From positions 20,286,421 through 20,350,420 of the forward strand of contig CM057170.1 in NCBI GenBank assembly GCA_029962745.1: DNA of 64,000 nucleotides. The letters are read 5' to 3'. Position 1 is the stretch's first letter, and the number at the start of each line of letters is the position of its first letter. A program made the translations under genes and the position numbers. Origin of the DNA: Echinometra lucunter. Its lineage: Eukaryota > Echinodermata > Echinoidea > Camarodonta > Echinometridae. Of this stretch, positions 23,401-33,448 are shown piece by piece. The notes beneath the pieces were generated by a model. It made no database searches. It had not been told where the DNA came from and was given only the letters and a program-made list of their open reading frames with translations.

Positions 23401-24716
23401 CAACAGACCTTATGTAATGCTCTGTATATTCCACCTTTTGCCCCATTATCTCACTCTCCCTGGCCCGAGAATGCCCGAAGCAGGCCGAAGAATGTTTATG
23501 ATGGGACAGCTTGTTTTGCTTTGCTCCAGAAATGTAGCTCTATTACAGGTATTTCCATTGCTTTTCACAAAGTCTGGTGTCAGCAAATTATGATTCACCC
23601 CCCATGAAAGCCCATGACTGAATGTCTTTAATATACAATTATTATCATGATAATTATTGAACACTCTAGCCTGTATGCTTCATAGTGTAATTCATTGTTG
23701 TAAATATTTTGCTCTTACAGGTTCTTATTACAAGACATGGAAGGCATCCAATCAATACTAGCAGATAAAGTCACCGATGCAGAAAAACAAATACAGAAAG
23801 TGCAGGTAACAGTAAAAAAAACCTTCTTCTTTCTTTAGATAATTGGATTACTGCTTAAATGAACCTACTGTTTTTTTTCCCAGGAAGTCTGTCTAAAGAC
23901 CAAAAAATTGCTTCTCTCCCATCCCCCTCACACCTTTAGAGTAGATCAGCACCCCAATCCTTGGATTAACTTTGGAAGAAATTTTTGTAGAGTCATTAAA
24001 ATACAGTGATTGTAACTTAGAAGAACTAGTGTAAGTTGTCCTTAACAACTAGTATTATGAAACAACAAGGTCCTGATTCAAAACATGTGGAGTGAGTGCA
24101 ATAGGTACATGATATTGACAGGCATAAACTCTATGCATATCCAGAACACCCTCCCCCCCCTCCCAATAATGAAACCATGGGATACTATTTGACCAACTGG
24201 TTTGACTTGATTAACCGTACTGGCTTGATACACATGTAACTCTGCTGCTGGCTGTATATATGCAAGTGTTTGAACTTGAACTGAAGTGAAGTTAGAAGAT
24301 ACAGATTAGTATACTTTTTTAGGAGATAGTGTTATGGGCAAGTGCAAATTATTTTGTCCAGTACTTAACTAATCGTTACGTTGAAAGTCCTACGGGAGCT
24401 TTAATGAGACAAATTCACACATGGCACACTTCTGTGTCAATTTTGTTCATAATTCTATTTGATAAAACTTAGTAATGTATTAGATATACATGTACTTTGG
24501 ATTCCCCTTTCACCTCAGTGTGTTTTAGAACTGTTACTATTTGATATTATTCATGGCTCCTAGTCCTAAATCTGTTTTCAACTGATGAGCCATTCTTGCC
24601 TATCTTTTTATCTTCATTATAAACAGAATAACAAGACGTACCTTGAGCGAACGTTGAAGGACAGCGAAAGTAATCTCAGGGAACTGGTGGCGTCGAAAAG
24701 AGCGGCGAAACCTTAG
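17460..24716 (+). CDS. PFDN1: Prefoldin subunit 1
   Basis: A beta-type subunit of the hexameric cytosolic prefoldin co-chaperone, which passes unfolded actin and tubulin to the CCT chaperonin. Exons are 17460-17492, 21988-22154, 23721-23805 and 24627-24716, giving 124 residues (human protein 122). The protein begins MAMAVDQELKK, then a first helix (AFQEQQIRMIETTQQLKIAD) and LKRKQQHCRLTAAELAALPG. The conserved hairpin FEGVGRMFLLQ follows, split by the phase-2 second intron, then a second coiled-coil helix with DKVTDAEKQIQKVQ and NKTYLERTLKDSESNLREL, ending at TAG 24714-24716. The two coiled coils around a beta hairpin and the VGRMF motif identify the family. Intron 1 (about 4.5 kb) holds many foldback elements. 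A possible AATAAA polyadenylation signal lies at 25670-25675. All motifs needed for a working subunit appear intact. Confidence 0.95.
17795..18418. mobile_element. 624-bp non-autonomous DNA transposon with 8-bp target duplication
   Basis: The termini GGCATACTCGGAGAATAGGG and the near complement ending CCCTATTCTCCGTGTTTGCC are flanked on both sides by TAAAGCTC (17787-17794 and 18419-18426). The arms extend into a GGAAC-CGCGCG region. No transposase frame is present. An exact 8-bp duplication fits hAT- or P-type transposition. It lies in PFDN1 intron 1. Confidence 0.9.
18709..18796. repeat. Perfect 28-bp inverted repeat (hairpin)
   Basis: The arms 18709-18736 and 18769-18796 (core CTTTTGCGACAGCCACCC) are exact complements with a 32-bp loop. 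Located in PFDN1 intron 1. Confidence 0.9.
18893..19026. mobile_element. Foldback MITE, GGGCTGCGTTTCATGAAACC ends
   Basis: The arms begin GGGCTGCGTTTCATGAAACC and end GGTTTTGTGAAACACAGCCC, sharing GTCATAAGTCTAA further in. Almost the whole 134 bp is palindromic. Located in PFDN1 intron 1. Confidence 0.85.
19054..19454. mobile_element. Long-arm foldback element, GGCAGTGTATATGGCCACAC end
   Basis: The left end GGCAGTGTATATGGCCACAC matches the inverse of the right end GTGTGGCTGTATACACTGCC. Inner arms pair over more than 100 bp, for example GGTTTTATCTCT near 19204 with AGAGATAAAACC near 19309. The right terminus resembles GTGTGGCTGTGTATACTGCC at about 21382-21396, so a related end is present there. 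Confidence 0.8.
19455..19877. mobile_element. Foldback element abutting the previous one
   Basis: TTTTATGTCAAATTCACCAA near 19478 pairs with GGTGAATTTGACATAAAATA near 19838. The pairing extends outwards to TTTCCTAAA and TTTAGGAAAA. It starts at or within a few bases of the end of the 19054-19454 element. Confidence 0.7.
20198..20384. mobile_element. MITE with GGGTGTTTCACAAAGA ends
   Basis: The left end GGGTGTTTCACAAAGA is the near inverse of the right end TCTTTGTGAAGCACCCC. The interior has little pairing. Located in PFDN1 intron 1. Confidence 0.65.
20529..21335. mobile_element. Nested inverted-repeat elements with internal tandem repeat
   Basis: Outer arms (about 50 bp at 20529-20579 and 21285-21335) share TGAGGATACAGCCAC and TCTCCAATACTCTA. 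Inside, a second inverted pair spans 20583-21197, with CTTCCCGGAAAAAGGCC facing GGCCTTTTTCCGGGAAG. Within that, a unit of about 99 bp is tandemly repeated (about 20829-20927 and 20937-21020) with core GCGAATCGGTCTATGC. Located in PFDN1 intron 1. Confidence 0.75.
21334..21792. repeat. Direct tandem duplication, 236-bp unit
   Basis: The segment beginning TTGGATGTACAG at 21334 recurs at 21570 with a few substitutions and one internal deletion of about 12 bp. It lies in PFDN1 intron 1 and ends about 195 bp before exon 2. Confidence 0.9.
22224..22533. mobile_element. Foldback MITE, GGGGGTGTTTCATAAAGC ends
   Basis: The left end GGGGGTGTTTCATAAAGCTG and the right end AGCTTTTTGAAACACTCCCC are inverted repeats. 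They continue inward through TTCGTGAAGTTACGAATGAC and GTCATTCGTAAGTTTACAAA. It sits in PFDN1 intron 2, 70 bp after exon 2. A truncated relative is at 4213. Confidence 0.85.
23317..23621. mobile_element. Inverted-repeat element in PFDN1 intron 2
   Basis: The ends TCAGTCGTGGGCTTTCATGG and CCATGAAAGCCCATGACTGA are inverted repeats; a weaker inner pair is GACACCA/TGGTGTC. The 145-codon open frame crossing it from 23170 has no family resemblance and is taken as chance. It ends 99 bp before PFDN1 exon 3. Confidence 0.75.
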
Positions 24717-24719
24717 CGA

Positions 24720-26159
24720 TGTGTCTGGTAGTTATTGCAGTGTAGCTTGTATAGTAGTCATCTGTGTATATACATGTAGTACTGGTCCAGATAGAGAAAT
24801 GCTGTGTGTTTTTTTTACAATGTTTCATTGAGCAACAAAAGGCTGTTATGGACTATATGCATATGGAGCAACCTTCTGGTTCTGTGCTTTTGTTATTATT
24901 TATATCTTGTTATAAATATCATACATTATTCGTCATAACTGTAAACTAGGGCTTTATAAAACTCTCTTGGATAAGAATCTACTGTTTGCTCATTGTTCAC
25001 AAATTCTTTGATTCAGTATAACTTTTGCATCAAGAATGAATGAATATACTTATTTCTTTGAAGGTGGGGTACTGATGGGGATAAGTCTTCACAAAAACAC
25101 AGGAGGCAAATTTCTATAAAAGAATTTTGTACATTCCTATACATTGGAAAGGATAGTACATGTATTGCTAATATACTCTCAGAGTCATGCAAGCTTAGTT
25201 GTTTATAACAATGCACCCAATATGTCCGTACTGCCGATAGGGGGCATGTGTGCGCTTTTGTGACAGTTTCAAAGCCAGGAGCAAGATTCCCTGCCCAAAT
25301 CAGTCTCAAATGATCTTGATCAAGGAGATAAAGCTCTAGTTGATGAAATTGCATGGAAATAAGATTTTTGAACGTCCTGCAATGTCAAAGTAAAGATTTT
25401 CTTCCAAATTTGATTGGTCATTAAGGTGTTTTGGCCTTTTCAACCTAAAGGTCAATACCCCCAAAATTGACTCAGCCCCATAACGTAAAAGGATTTTTTT
25501 TAAAGTGGCTAATTTATACATATATATCAGTTAGAAAATCAGTATTTGCATCAAGGTTTATGGTATGGAAACAACAATGGGGGGGGGGGGGGGGGATGGG
25601 GATGGAGCATGTACTTGTATTATTTTTTTTGTCATTGCTTGCATCTAAGTTATATGATGCAGTAATTGTAATAAAAGTGTATGAAATATGCAGTACAAAA
25701 GTTCGGGTTCATGCCTTTTTGCCACTACATTTTTGGTGAATATTTGTGATTGACACAAATGCGAGGCAAAGATCTCTTGTATTGACAAGTGTGGAAAAAT
25801 GGTAAATTCCCAAAGTGTATTGTATGTGTGCATGAATACACTGTATGCCCTGATTATTGATTTTCAGGTGTGTCTTTTACATTGTTTTGCGAGGAAATTT
25901 GCATAAAATGCAGATATTGTATTTTGGGTGGGGTAATGGCATGCATGAGGAAAGTGTTTGGAAAGCTGTGAAATACATGTATGATTTGTAAGAAGAATGA
26001 AGATTCCTTGAAATGATCGAGTAAGTAAGGAGGTAGTGTACTGTTGAGGCAATACAAATAATAAGCACAGACCAATATACTGTGTGTTGGTCTGTGTTAC
26101 ATCTTCACAAATTGTTATTTTTAGTTTCAATTTTTAATTTTATTTTTATTTTTTATTTC

Positions 26160-26160
<1 letters not shown>
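24720..26160. other. PFDN1 3' region, no further gene recognised
   Basis: Probable 3' untranslated region followed by intergenic sequence. A poly-G run of about 18 lies near 25579-25596. No other exon is supported. Confidence 0.5.
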
Positions 26161-26192
<32 letters not shown>

Positions 26193-26232
26193 ATTTATTT
26201 ATTATTATTTTTTTTTTATTGGGGGGGGGGGA
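26161..26232. repeat. (TTGA)n and poly-T/poly-G tracts
   Basis: About eight TTGA units near 26163-26192 are followed by T-rich sequence and a run of 10 or more G. Confidence 0.9.
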
Positions 26233-26358
26233 TTAAACATCAGATGTCTTGCTCTATTTCTATCCCTCTCTTATTAAACACCTGCACTCTTTTTCCCTCT
26301 CGTGCTCTCTCCCCTCTTTCCCTCAACATCTTCAAAACTCTTTTGTCCACACACTATA

Positions 26359-26446
26359 CATATCGTCTGTTCAGAGCCAGAAGGGCATTAACTTATATCA
26401 TTTTATACAGACTTAATGCCCTACTGGCTCCAAACAGACGATATAT
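26359..26446. repeat. Imperfect inverted repeat, 34-bp arms
   Basis: Arms around 26359-26392 and 26413-26446 pair through ATATCGTCTGTT, GAGCCAG and AGGGCATTAA with a few mismatches. Loop of about 20 bp. Confidence 0.75.
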
Positions 26447-26559
26447 GTGTTCTATGCATTTTGTCTGTCCTCTCTCATCAAATTTCCACCCATCCTCCAC
26501 TATTTAACTTTTAATTCCACTCTTCTTTATTTTTCTTTCCCAATATCTTTTTTCCTTAC

Positions 26560-26972
26560 TTAACCCATTCATGACAGAGGGTCCACATTATGTGATTTGG
26601 TTTGATAACTTTTGATACAGAGCCCTAAAAATCATACCAAATACATGAGCAGAAAGAGCAAAAAATTCTACACTTACTGTGCCCTTTTTCATTGCACCAA
26701 TATTTTTTGTTTGATGCTGATTATTTTAAAAGGAAAATAAGCATTAAAATCCTTAAATTGGCAATGCGATGAAAATGTTAAATTTACCATTTTTCACTGC
26801 AAATTGGCAACTATATGATTTCTCATCATACATTCAGTCAATTTATATTTATTTCAGATACATGTTTTATAAGAAAAATGTAGCAATACAAGAAAAATGT
26901 TGGTGTTGCCAATTTGAAGAATAAAAGCTGATCAAATTAGGCTTTAAATAATTCCCGTCACGAATGGGTTAA
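26560..26972 (-). mobile_element. 413-bp TTAA-flanked MITE, copy B
   Basis: Reverse-orientation copy of the 3283-3694 element, with TTAA at both ends and AACCCATTCATGACAG/CGTCACGAATGGGTT-type termini. Full length. Confidence 0.85.
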
Positions 26973-28441
26973 TGACTGTCTGCTCCCCTCCTTATTCTCT
27001 CCCCTTCTCCCTCTTTCGCTCCCTCCCTCCTCTATCTCTCTCCACGTCTTCTCCTTTCCTCTTATCTTACATGTGTAACTCCCTTGTATTATTCTTGCCC
27101 CCCCCCCGTCCTGCTACTCATGAACATGATCAATGTAAGTAAAGAACATGTCTATCTGTGCTAGGCTCCATACCCCCCCCCCCCCCCCATTCAGGAAAAA
27201 AAATTGTTGGTAATGGGAAGAGAATGTATTCATGATGACTGCAGACAACTGAAAAAAATCAAACAAGAAAAAAAATCAAACAAGAAAAAAAATCAAATAT
27301 ATACAATTAGAATAAAAGTCTGTGTATTTTTATTTCATTGCACATTTGAAAATGATACACACTTTGCAAAACAGTGAATAAACATAATATAGTATTATCA
27401 ACCTTTGTAGAAAACTGTGCCAATGATATTAACAAAATTGTAAAAATATATTGATACATGATTGCTAGGTTCTTGGAATTACTTCAGAACAACTCACGAC
27501 TAAATTGTTTAGAAACGAAATAAGATAAAGCTTTATCTGCAACGTTCACTTTGAGATAAAGGGAACATGGAAACATAACCTCAGCCATAAATTAAAAAAA
27601 GAAAAATGAATATATAAATAAATGAATAAATGAATGAATAAATGAATGAATCAGCAAATAATGATATAAATAGATGAATAAATGAATAAATCAATAGATA
27701 AATAAGTAAATAAGTAAATAGATACGTGAATGAATGAACAGATAAATATAATAATGACAAAACTACCTAAAAATATCGTATGCAAACTATTAAACGGACT
27801 AGATCTGAATTAAAAAAACATAGTTTTCTCTTTTTTCACAAGTTGTAATAATTGAAAATAAATGAAGAGTTGGATTTCGAAATGGAATGTAGAACAAAAT
27901 GTCATGGAAGGGAAAATTAAGTGGAATGAATGGAGCGGACTAAGAATTCCCCCTATTTTTTTCATAACTCTTTTTTTTTGCCTGGTCAAACGTAGCATTC
28001 TGCCACCCCTCTGTACACGTGTTTTTCGAAAGTGATATTACTGTGTGAATATGACAGTCGTATTCACGACAAAAACCAGAGAGGCGAGAGGCTTGTGAAA
28101 ATTCAGAGACTGTCAGTCTGCCAACAACAAATTCCTTATGAATTTTGGCACAGATTTCCCTCGAATTTAGAACAGACATGTGTGTGAACAACATCCAGAG
28201 AAATATGTGAAGATAGAGAGAATGACGGCCTTCTTGGAACTAAGATTGGTGATTTTTGGCACAGATTTCTCTCCGATTTGAAAGTTCTTTGGTTGGCTGT
28301 TGCTCACTGAACTCCACAGTTCAGTGGCTGTGCTGGATTTGATGAAGAAGAGCGACCTCTAGAGGCTGATCAGCTCCCAGGCAGGGTGTCTAAGGAAGCT
28401 CTTTACAACTGAAACTGACGACTTTCTTTTTGGCATCACCA
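26973..28441. other. Intergenic, low complexity in parts
   Basis: C-rich homopolymers lie near 27101-27108 and 27174-27188. Three AAATCAAACAAGA-type units lie near 27257-27295, and an AATGAATA-type degenerate repeat covers about 27600-27760. No gene supported. Confidence 0.5.
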
Positions 28442-28941
28442 NNNNNNNNNNNNNNNNNNNNNNNNNNNNNNNNNNNNNNNNNNNNNNNNNNNNNNNNNNN
28501 NNNNNNNNNNNNNNNNNNNNNNNNNNNNNNNNNNNNNNNNNNNNNNNNNNNNNNNNNNNNNNNNNNNNNNNNNNNNNNNNNNNNNNNNNNNNNNNNNNNN
28601 NNNNNNNNNNNNNNNNNNNNNNNNNNNNNNNNNNNNNNNNNNNNNNNNNNNNNNNNNNNNNNNNNNNNNNNNNNNNNNNNNNNNNNNNNNNNNNNNNNNN
28701 NNNNNNNNNNNNNNNNNNNNNNNNNNNNNNNNNNNNNNNNNNNNNNNNNNNNNNNNNNNNNNNNNNNNNNNNNNNNNNNNNNNNNNNNNNNNNNNNNNNN
28801 NNNNNNNNNNNNNNNNNNNNNNNNNNNNNNNNNNNNNNNNNNNNNNNNNNNNNNNNNNNNNNNNNNNNNNNNNNNNNNNNNNNNNNNNNNNNNNNNNNNN
28901 NNNNNNNNNNNNNNNNNNNNNNNNNNNNNNNNNNNNNNNNN
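28442..28941. other. Assembly gap of 500 N
   Basis: Exactly 500 undetermined bases, a conventional gap size, so the true length is unknown. Open frames spanning it are artefacts. Confidence 0.99.
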
Positions 28942-29126
28942 ATCTTGCCCCTCTATCAAAATACCGTGGCGCTCCCCCGCCCATCGAACCTTTTTTTTTA
29001 CCTCACAAGGGTAATTTTGAAACGAAAATCAAAAGCAGTGATTATTTTCTGATGTTGTCCCAAACAAAGGTCTCTGAAAACTGCTGTTAAAGCCGACAAA
29101 CGTTTATGAGCCATGAAATGATACAA

Positions 29127-29403
29127 TTAAAGCAGCAGCGAACTGATGTATTTACAACAGCACCAACTTACGGCTACTCAAAACCAGAGACTCAGAAACA
29201 TTATATCCTTTGTGGCTTCTTGTGAATTTCCTTAGTATGAATGAATACAAATACATTTTAAAGGATGTTACTCAAAAAATAAAGGTCTCATTGATCAGAA
29301 TAGAGCATGCTGGGAGCAAAAAGGGGACAAAATCAGTAGTTTCGGACTGAGAGGGCGCTATTTCAAAATCCCATACAAGGGTGCCAGTTCGCTCTTGCTT
29401 TAA
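29127..29403. mobile_element. TTAA-flanked MITE, 277 bp
   Basis: TTAAAGCAGCAGCGAACTG at the left end is the near inverse of CAGTTCGCTCTTGCTTTAA at the right. No coding capacity. A different family from the 412-bp TTAA element. Confidence 0.75.
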
Positions 29404-30143
29404 ACCTTCGGTCTGCCAATATTATTTTTTTAAAACATGAGTGTTCGAAACACATTACTGCTTTAACAAAAATCCGTTGTTGACTGCTATGCAGAGCATA
29501 TAAACACTCCAGTTTAAGTTGGGGGGGGGGGGGGGGGAGGGTGACGTCATCGATGGCACTGTGGGAGAACTTATAAATCTAAATTTATCTTGTTTAGAGT
29601 TTAATGCTTCTATTTGGCGACTTCTATTTGGCGACATCAGTGGTGGTTGAGTAGAAAGATTGTAAAGAAAATGTCCGGTATTGCCTCTTTTTATGCTGCA
29701 GAGGGGTTAAAAGCTTCTTCTGAACGCCTGCGTAGGTGAAGCTGTAATTAAAGGACTGTATACACTATAATCTTTTTTCCCAACACAATGACTTTAAAAC
29801 GAAACGATTGATGCACATTTTCAACGCTTTGCTGTGGAATTGTATGGATGTTCGAGAACTGTTCATACATGTATGAAATGGTTGTCCTGCATGGTGCCGT
29901 TGATCAATCCATATTGTTTGTCATGCTTGGTTTGTTATTATTCTCTCATCGAATCGATCTTGAAAGGAGGAAGAAGAAGTCTGAACCTCAATGTGTCGTC
30001 TTAGATTTCAGTCCAGCTTGCCCAGAGTTCAGCCTCCTCCGGGTCACAATCGTGGGTATGCATTGATTAACTACTATCTCTCATAGCCCCGTTTACATTA
30101 AAAAGACCCTCTAAATCTGTTCATGAGGTGAACTGGGTACCGG
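29404..30143. other. Intergenic with poly-G tract
   Basis: A G run of about 17 lies near 29521-29537. No gene supported. Confidence 0.45.
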
Positions 30144-30999
30144 TACACACTAAGAAAAAAGGTTCAATTTTGCACCCTTCAAATGGTACACCAGGAGCTC
30201 CTTTACGGGTGCAACTTTGCACCCAAAGAAGCATTATGCACCAATAAGGGTGTAGTGAGCTACATTTTGCACCTTTAAAGGTAGGAGATCCCTTTTGCAA
30301 AATCTTCGAAAATCCATACAACTTGGCAGGAGTTTAGGATATGCCCTTCTAATACTGTTTATTTCATCTTACGGTCATACAAAAATGAAAATCTGGCTAC
30401 CATCCTTGAATAAGCAAGTCGGATCAGCTCACGCGGCAGAAGCAAAGCTAGCTAGCTAGCTCAGCCGCGCGCAGCTCGCGGCCACCACATGTACCGCATA
30501 ATAGCAGCGCTGTACTGTATGTAACGTGAATCCTTTCTTTGTGCGCTATCTCGAAAAAAAATCCTCTAAAATTTTCGGTCCGAAATAAGTACAGAGTTAT
30601 CAAAAATGTTAATTATTCAGTTAATTAGCCATGTACAATCCATTTTTCTTTCACAGAAGTTTTTAATAATCATTCTCTTATAATTGAACACATATTCACA
30701 CATCTTAATATTTTAGAGCTGCAAATGGGATCTCCTATCTTTAAGGGTGCAGAGTTGTACCCTTTAGGGAAGGTGCAAATTTGCACCCTTTTGGATCCGA
30801 AAAATTCTGCACACCTTTAAGCTGCATAATTGCACCTTTAAGGGTGCAGAGGGGCACTTTCGGGTGCAAACAAAATACAAGAGAGTGCATATTTGCACCT
30901 TTGTCATGTAGGGTGCAAGATTGCAAATATCCCAAAAGGTGCTGCTGTTATAGCATTTGTGGTGCAAAATTGCACTTTTTTTTTTACAGAGTGCATGTA
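30144..30999. mobile_element. GGTGCAAA-type MITE interrupted by another element
   Basis: The left end TACACACTAAGAAAAAAGG matches the 11192-11562 element. TGCACC-rich sequence runs to 30281, resumes at 30738, and ends in a worn terminus near 30990-30999. The interruption is itself an inverted-repeat element. Confidence 0.75.
30282..30737. mobile_element. Nested TA-flanked MITE, 456 bp
   Basis: TAGGAGATCCCTTTTGCA at the left faces TGCAAATGGGATCTCCTA at the right, with TA at both edges. It splits the GGTGCAAA-type MITE and is therefore younger. No open frame. Confidence 0.8.
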
Positions 31000-31430
31000 C
31001 CCAGGGACAATCCCTTGAATACACCCCATAAACTTCGCTCCCCCGGCCGCTTTCACACCACTCTCTTTCTGTTAATCTTATCTTGTGTGAACGGGTAGTC
31101 ATGAGCAATCATGAGTCTGTACTGACCAGCTACCTTCTTTCTTTGCCCCTTTCACATCTAAACCTCCAACCTTTTCTCCAGATTATGAACTGGGTAGCTA
31201 AGAGAGCCACGCAGATTAAGTACTACACAATATCTTTATTTGCCGCTTTCACACCCAAAACATTAATTTTCATTCACTCCGTTCTTCTAATGTGAACAGG
31301 ATAGCAATGAGCAATACCTTGCTTAAATTGATTGAATACAACTCTCTTCACACTTTTCACATTCAAAACTTTCGTTCTGTTCTGGTGTGAACGGGTCACC
31401 TACGAGCAATCCCAAAGCTAAAGACTCAAA
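31000..31430. repeat. Degenerate tandem repeat with TGTGAACGGGT core
   Basis: Units contain TTTCACAC, then TGTGAACGGGT or TGTGAACAGGA, then GAGCAAT; cores are at about 31085, 31291 and 31391. Spacing is irregular (about 100-200 bp). Confidence 0.5.
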
Positions 31431-32027
31431 CTCCTCTCAACTTTCACAATATAACTTTCACCTCTCTGACGTCCAATGACAAAAGGAAGCAACTCTGATT
31501 TTTTAATTTTTCAAAATTGACCTTTTCTTCATTTGGGGTACGTTTTGTATGCTCTACATGATGATAAAGATATTGAGGTCTCTGAGCCTAGTTTCCGAAA
31601 TATAGACATATCAAAAGGAAGCAACTCCATATATAGACTTCCACATAAAACAGAGACATATTTTCTTCATTTACTAGGAAACTCATTCTACAGGGTTGCT
31701 TAATTTTGTCATTGTGGGGTCCGCCCACTTGACCGATGGCCCTCGAGACCGACTTTTCTCGTATCGTATTTGCCTTCATCACAAATAATGCGCTATCGGT
31801 ATAGAAAATAATTATGTCTCCTTTAGCATGTTTAGTCCTCATTTCCGGATGTTCCCCACCTTCCATGAAAAACATTCGCTGACCTTTAATATTTATTAAA
31901 CTTCCTTCTGGCACAGGAATTGGTCAGAGCGGTGTGATATCATAGATTACAAGTTGCTATTTTCGGCCTCGCGGGCGTTCGGTGAAGTGGGTTGTCACCG
32001 TCATTGTCCTCCTGTGGTACTGAAATC
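31431..32027. other. Intergenic, one unassigned minus-strand open frame
   Basis: A 108-codon minus-strand frame (31588-31914) matches no family I recognise and has no clear splice borders. Not called as a gene. Confidence 0.4.
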
Positions 32028-32167
32028 TGGGGAGCGTTTCATGAAGAGTTTTGTCGATGATTTTCACTGACTTATTTGCTTTCAGCCAATTAGATGCAAG
32101 GATTTTCAGTAGCTTATAACATTTGTCGGTGATTTTCACCGACAAAACTCTTCATGAAACGCTCCCT
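32028..32167. mobile_element. Foldback MITE, GGGGAGCGTTTCATGAAG ends, copy 2
   Basis: Ends GGGGAGCGTTTCATGAAGAG and the inverse, with arms running through TTTTGTCGGTGATTTTCAC. The middle holds CAGCCAATTAGATGCAAGG. About 140 bp. Confidence 0.85.
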
Positions 32168-33307
32168 TGTTCTACTCTCTATCATAAAACGAAGATGTGA
32201 ACGAGGAGCTAGGAGCTATTCCCCATCTTCATTGATTAACTATCTCTTCCCCACTTCTTATGGCAATACTAGTATCGCCCTTTCTCTCTGCCCTCCCATG
32301 ATATTGAAAGCGACATGTGCACCGGGAGCAGTGGGCAGTCCCATAGGCATAACCCATATACGGTAGCCCACATAAGACGGTATTCTCCTTTATTTTGAAG
32401 GAGGTCTTTGTTTCCGAACTTCGAAAATTAAGCTTGTACTTTGATGACCTATTTCTGTCTGTCGGCCTTTTTTTGAACAAATATTAGTCGCTACAACATT
32501 AGTGAATATTAATCCTACTGACAGGTTTGCGTCAACGAGGCTTATTTGGAGCGCAAGGTATGGGGCAAAGTAGGAGGCATCGAAAATCCAAGAAGATGCA
32601 GATCTAGGAAGACTTTCAGGTGGGGGGGGGGGGGGGGCAGGGGCGTAGCTACGGGGGGCCGGCACGTGCTCCCCCATAAATTTGGTGTGCCTTCCATAAA
32701 AATCAAGAGGTAGGAAAAGAAAAAAAAAAATAAAGCCCAAGTATCTCACTATCAGCAGACAAAAAAAAAAAAAAAAAAAAAAAAGGTAAAGCAATACCGA
32801 AATGGGCCAGAAAGGCAAAAAATTGTAGACTTCTGTAAGTGCAGATTTCAAACTTTTCTTGCTCGCTTCGCTCGCTTTTCATATTTAGAAGCAGGATGGT
32901 TTGAGACAAGTTCAAGTTCAAGTTCAGGCTTTATTTCCAATATAACACCAGATATAATTTTTTTCTTTTAAAATAGAAATATCGTGAACATAGGCCTACA
33001 TCATTTTTTTTTCTTTCTTTTTTTAACATCAAAACAAAATAAATGTCTGCTTGACACAGTGTATCCAAAAAACAGAGAGCATGGACCAGCGAGATATATC
33101 CTATTTGGTAGAGTGGTGACCTAATATACCATTAAAAAATTATAGGTCTAAACTGTTTTTTTTTATGACAAAGTGGTTATTATTTTGGGTGCCCACCTAC
33201 AAAATTTCAAGGCCCCCAGTGCCCCCCACTGTAAAAAATCCTATCTACGCCAACTGGGGGGGGGGGGGGGGAGGATTGACAAATATATGTCAAGGATTAG
33301 CAAAACC
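32168..33307. other. Intergenic with a LINE-like tail on the minus strand
   Basis: Near 32909-32945 the minus strand reads GGAAATAAAGCCTGAACTTG and repeats GAACTT, resembling a LINE 3' end. Poly-G runs (32620-32637, 33247-33263) and poly-A (32762-32783) are present. No gene supported. Confidence 0.45.
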
Positions 33308-33448
33308 AGGGGAGCGTTTCATGAAGAGTCTTGTCGGTGATTTTCACTGACTAATTTGTTCTCAGCCAATCAGATGCGAGGATTTTCAGTAGCTTATAAC
33401 AGTTGTCAGTGAACATCACCGACAAAACTCTTCATAAAACGCTCCCCA
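33308..33448. mobile_element. Foldback MITE, GGGGAGCGTTTCATGAAG ends, copy 3
   Basis: Very similar to the copy at 32028-32167, including CAGCCAATCAGATGCGAGG in the middle. The two copies are only about 1.1 kb apart. Confidence 0.85.

Noticed and set aside
23170..23607. 145-codon plus-strand open frame in PFDN1 intron 2
   Set aside because: No recognisable family, crosses an inverted-repeat element, and has no splice support.
28390..29014. Open frames of 182-194 codons across 28442-28941
   Set aside because: They consist of undetermined bases in the assembly gap.
31588..31914. 108-codon minus-strand open frame
   Set aside because: No family resemblance and no clear exon borders.
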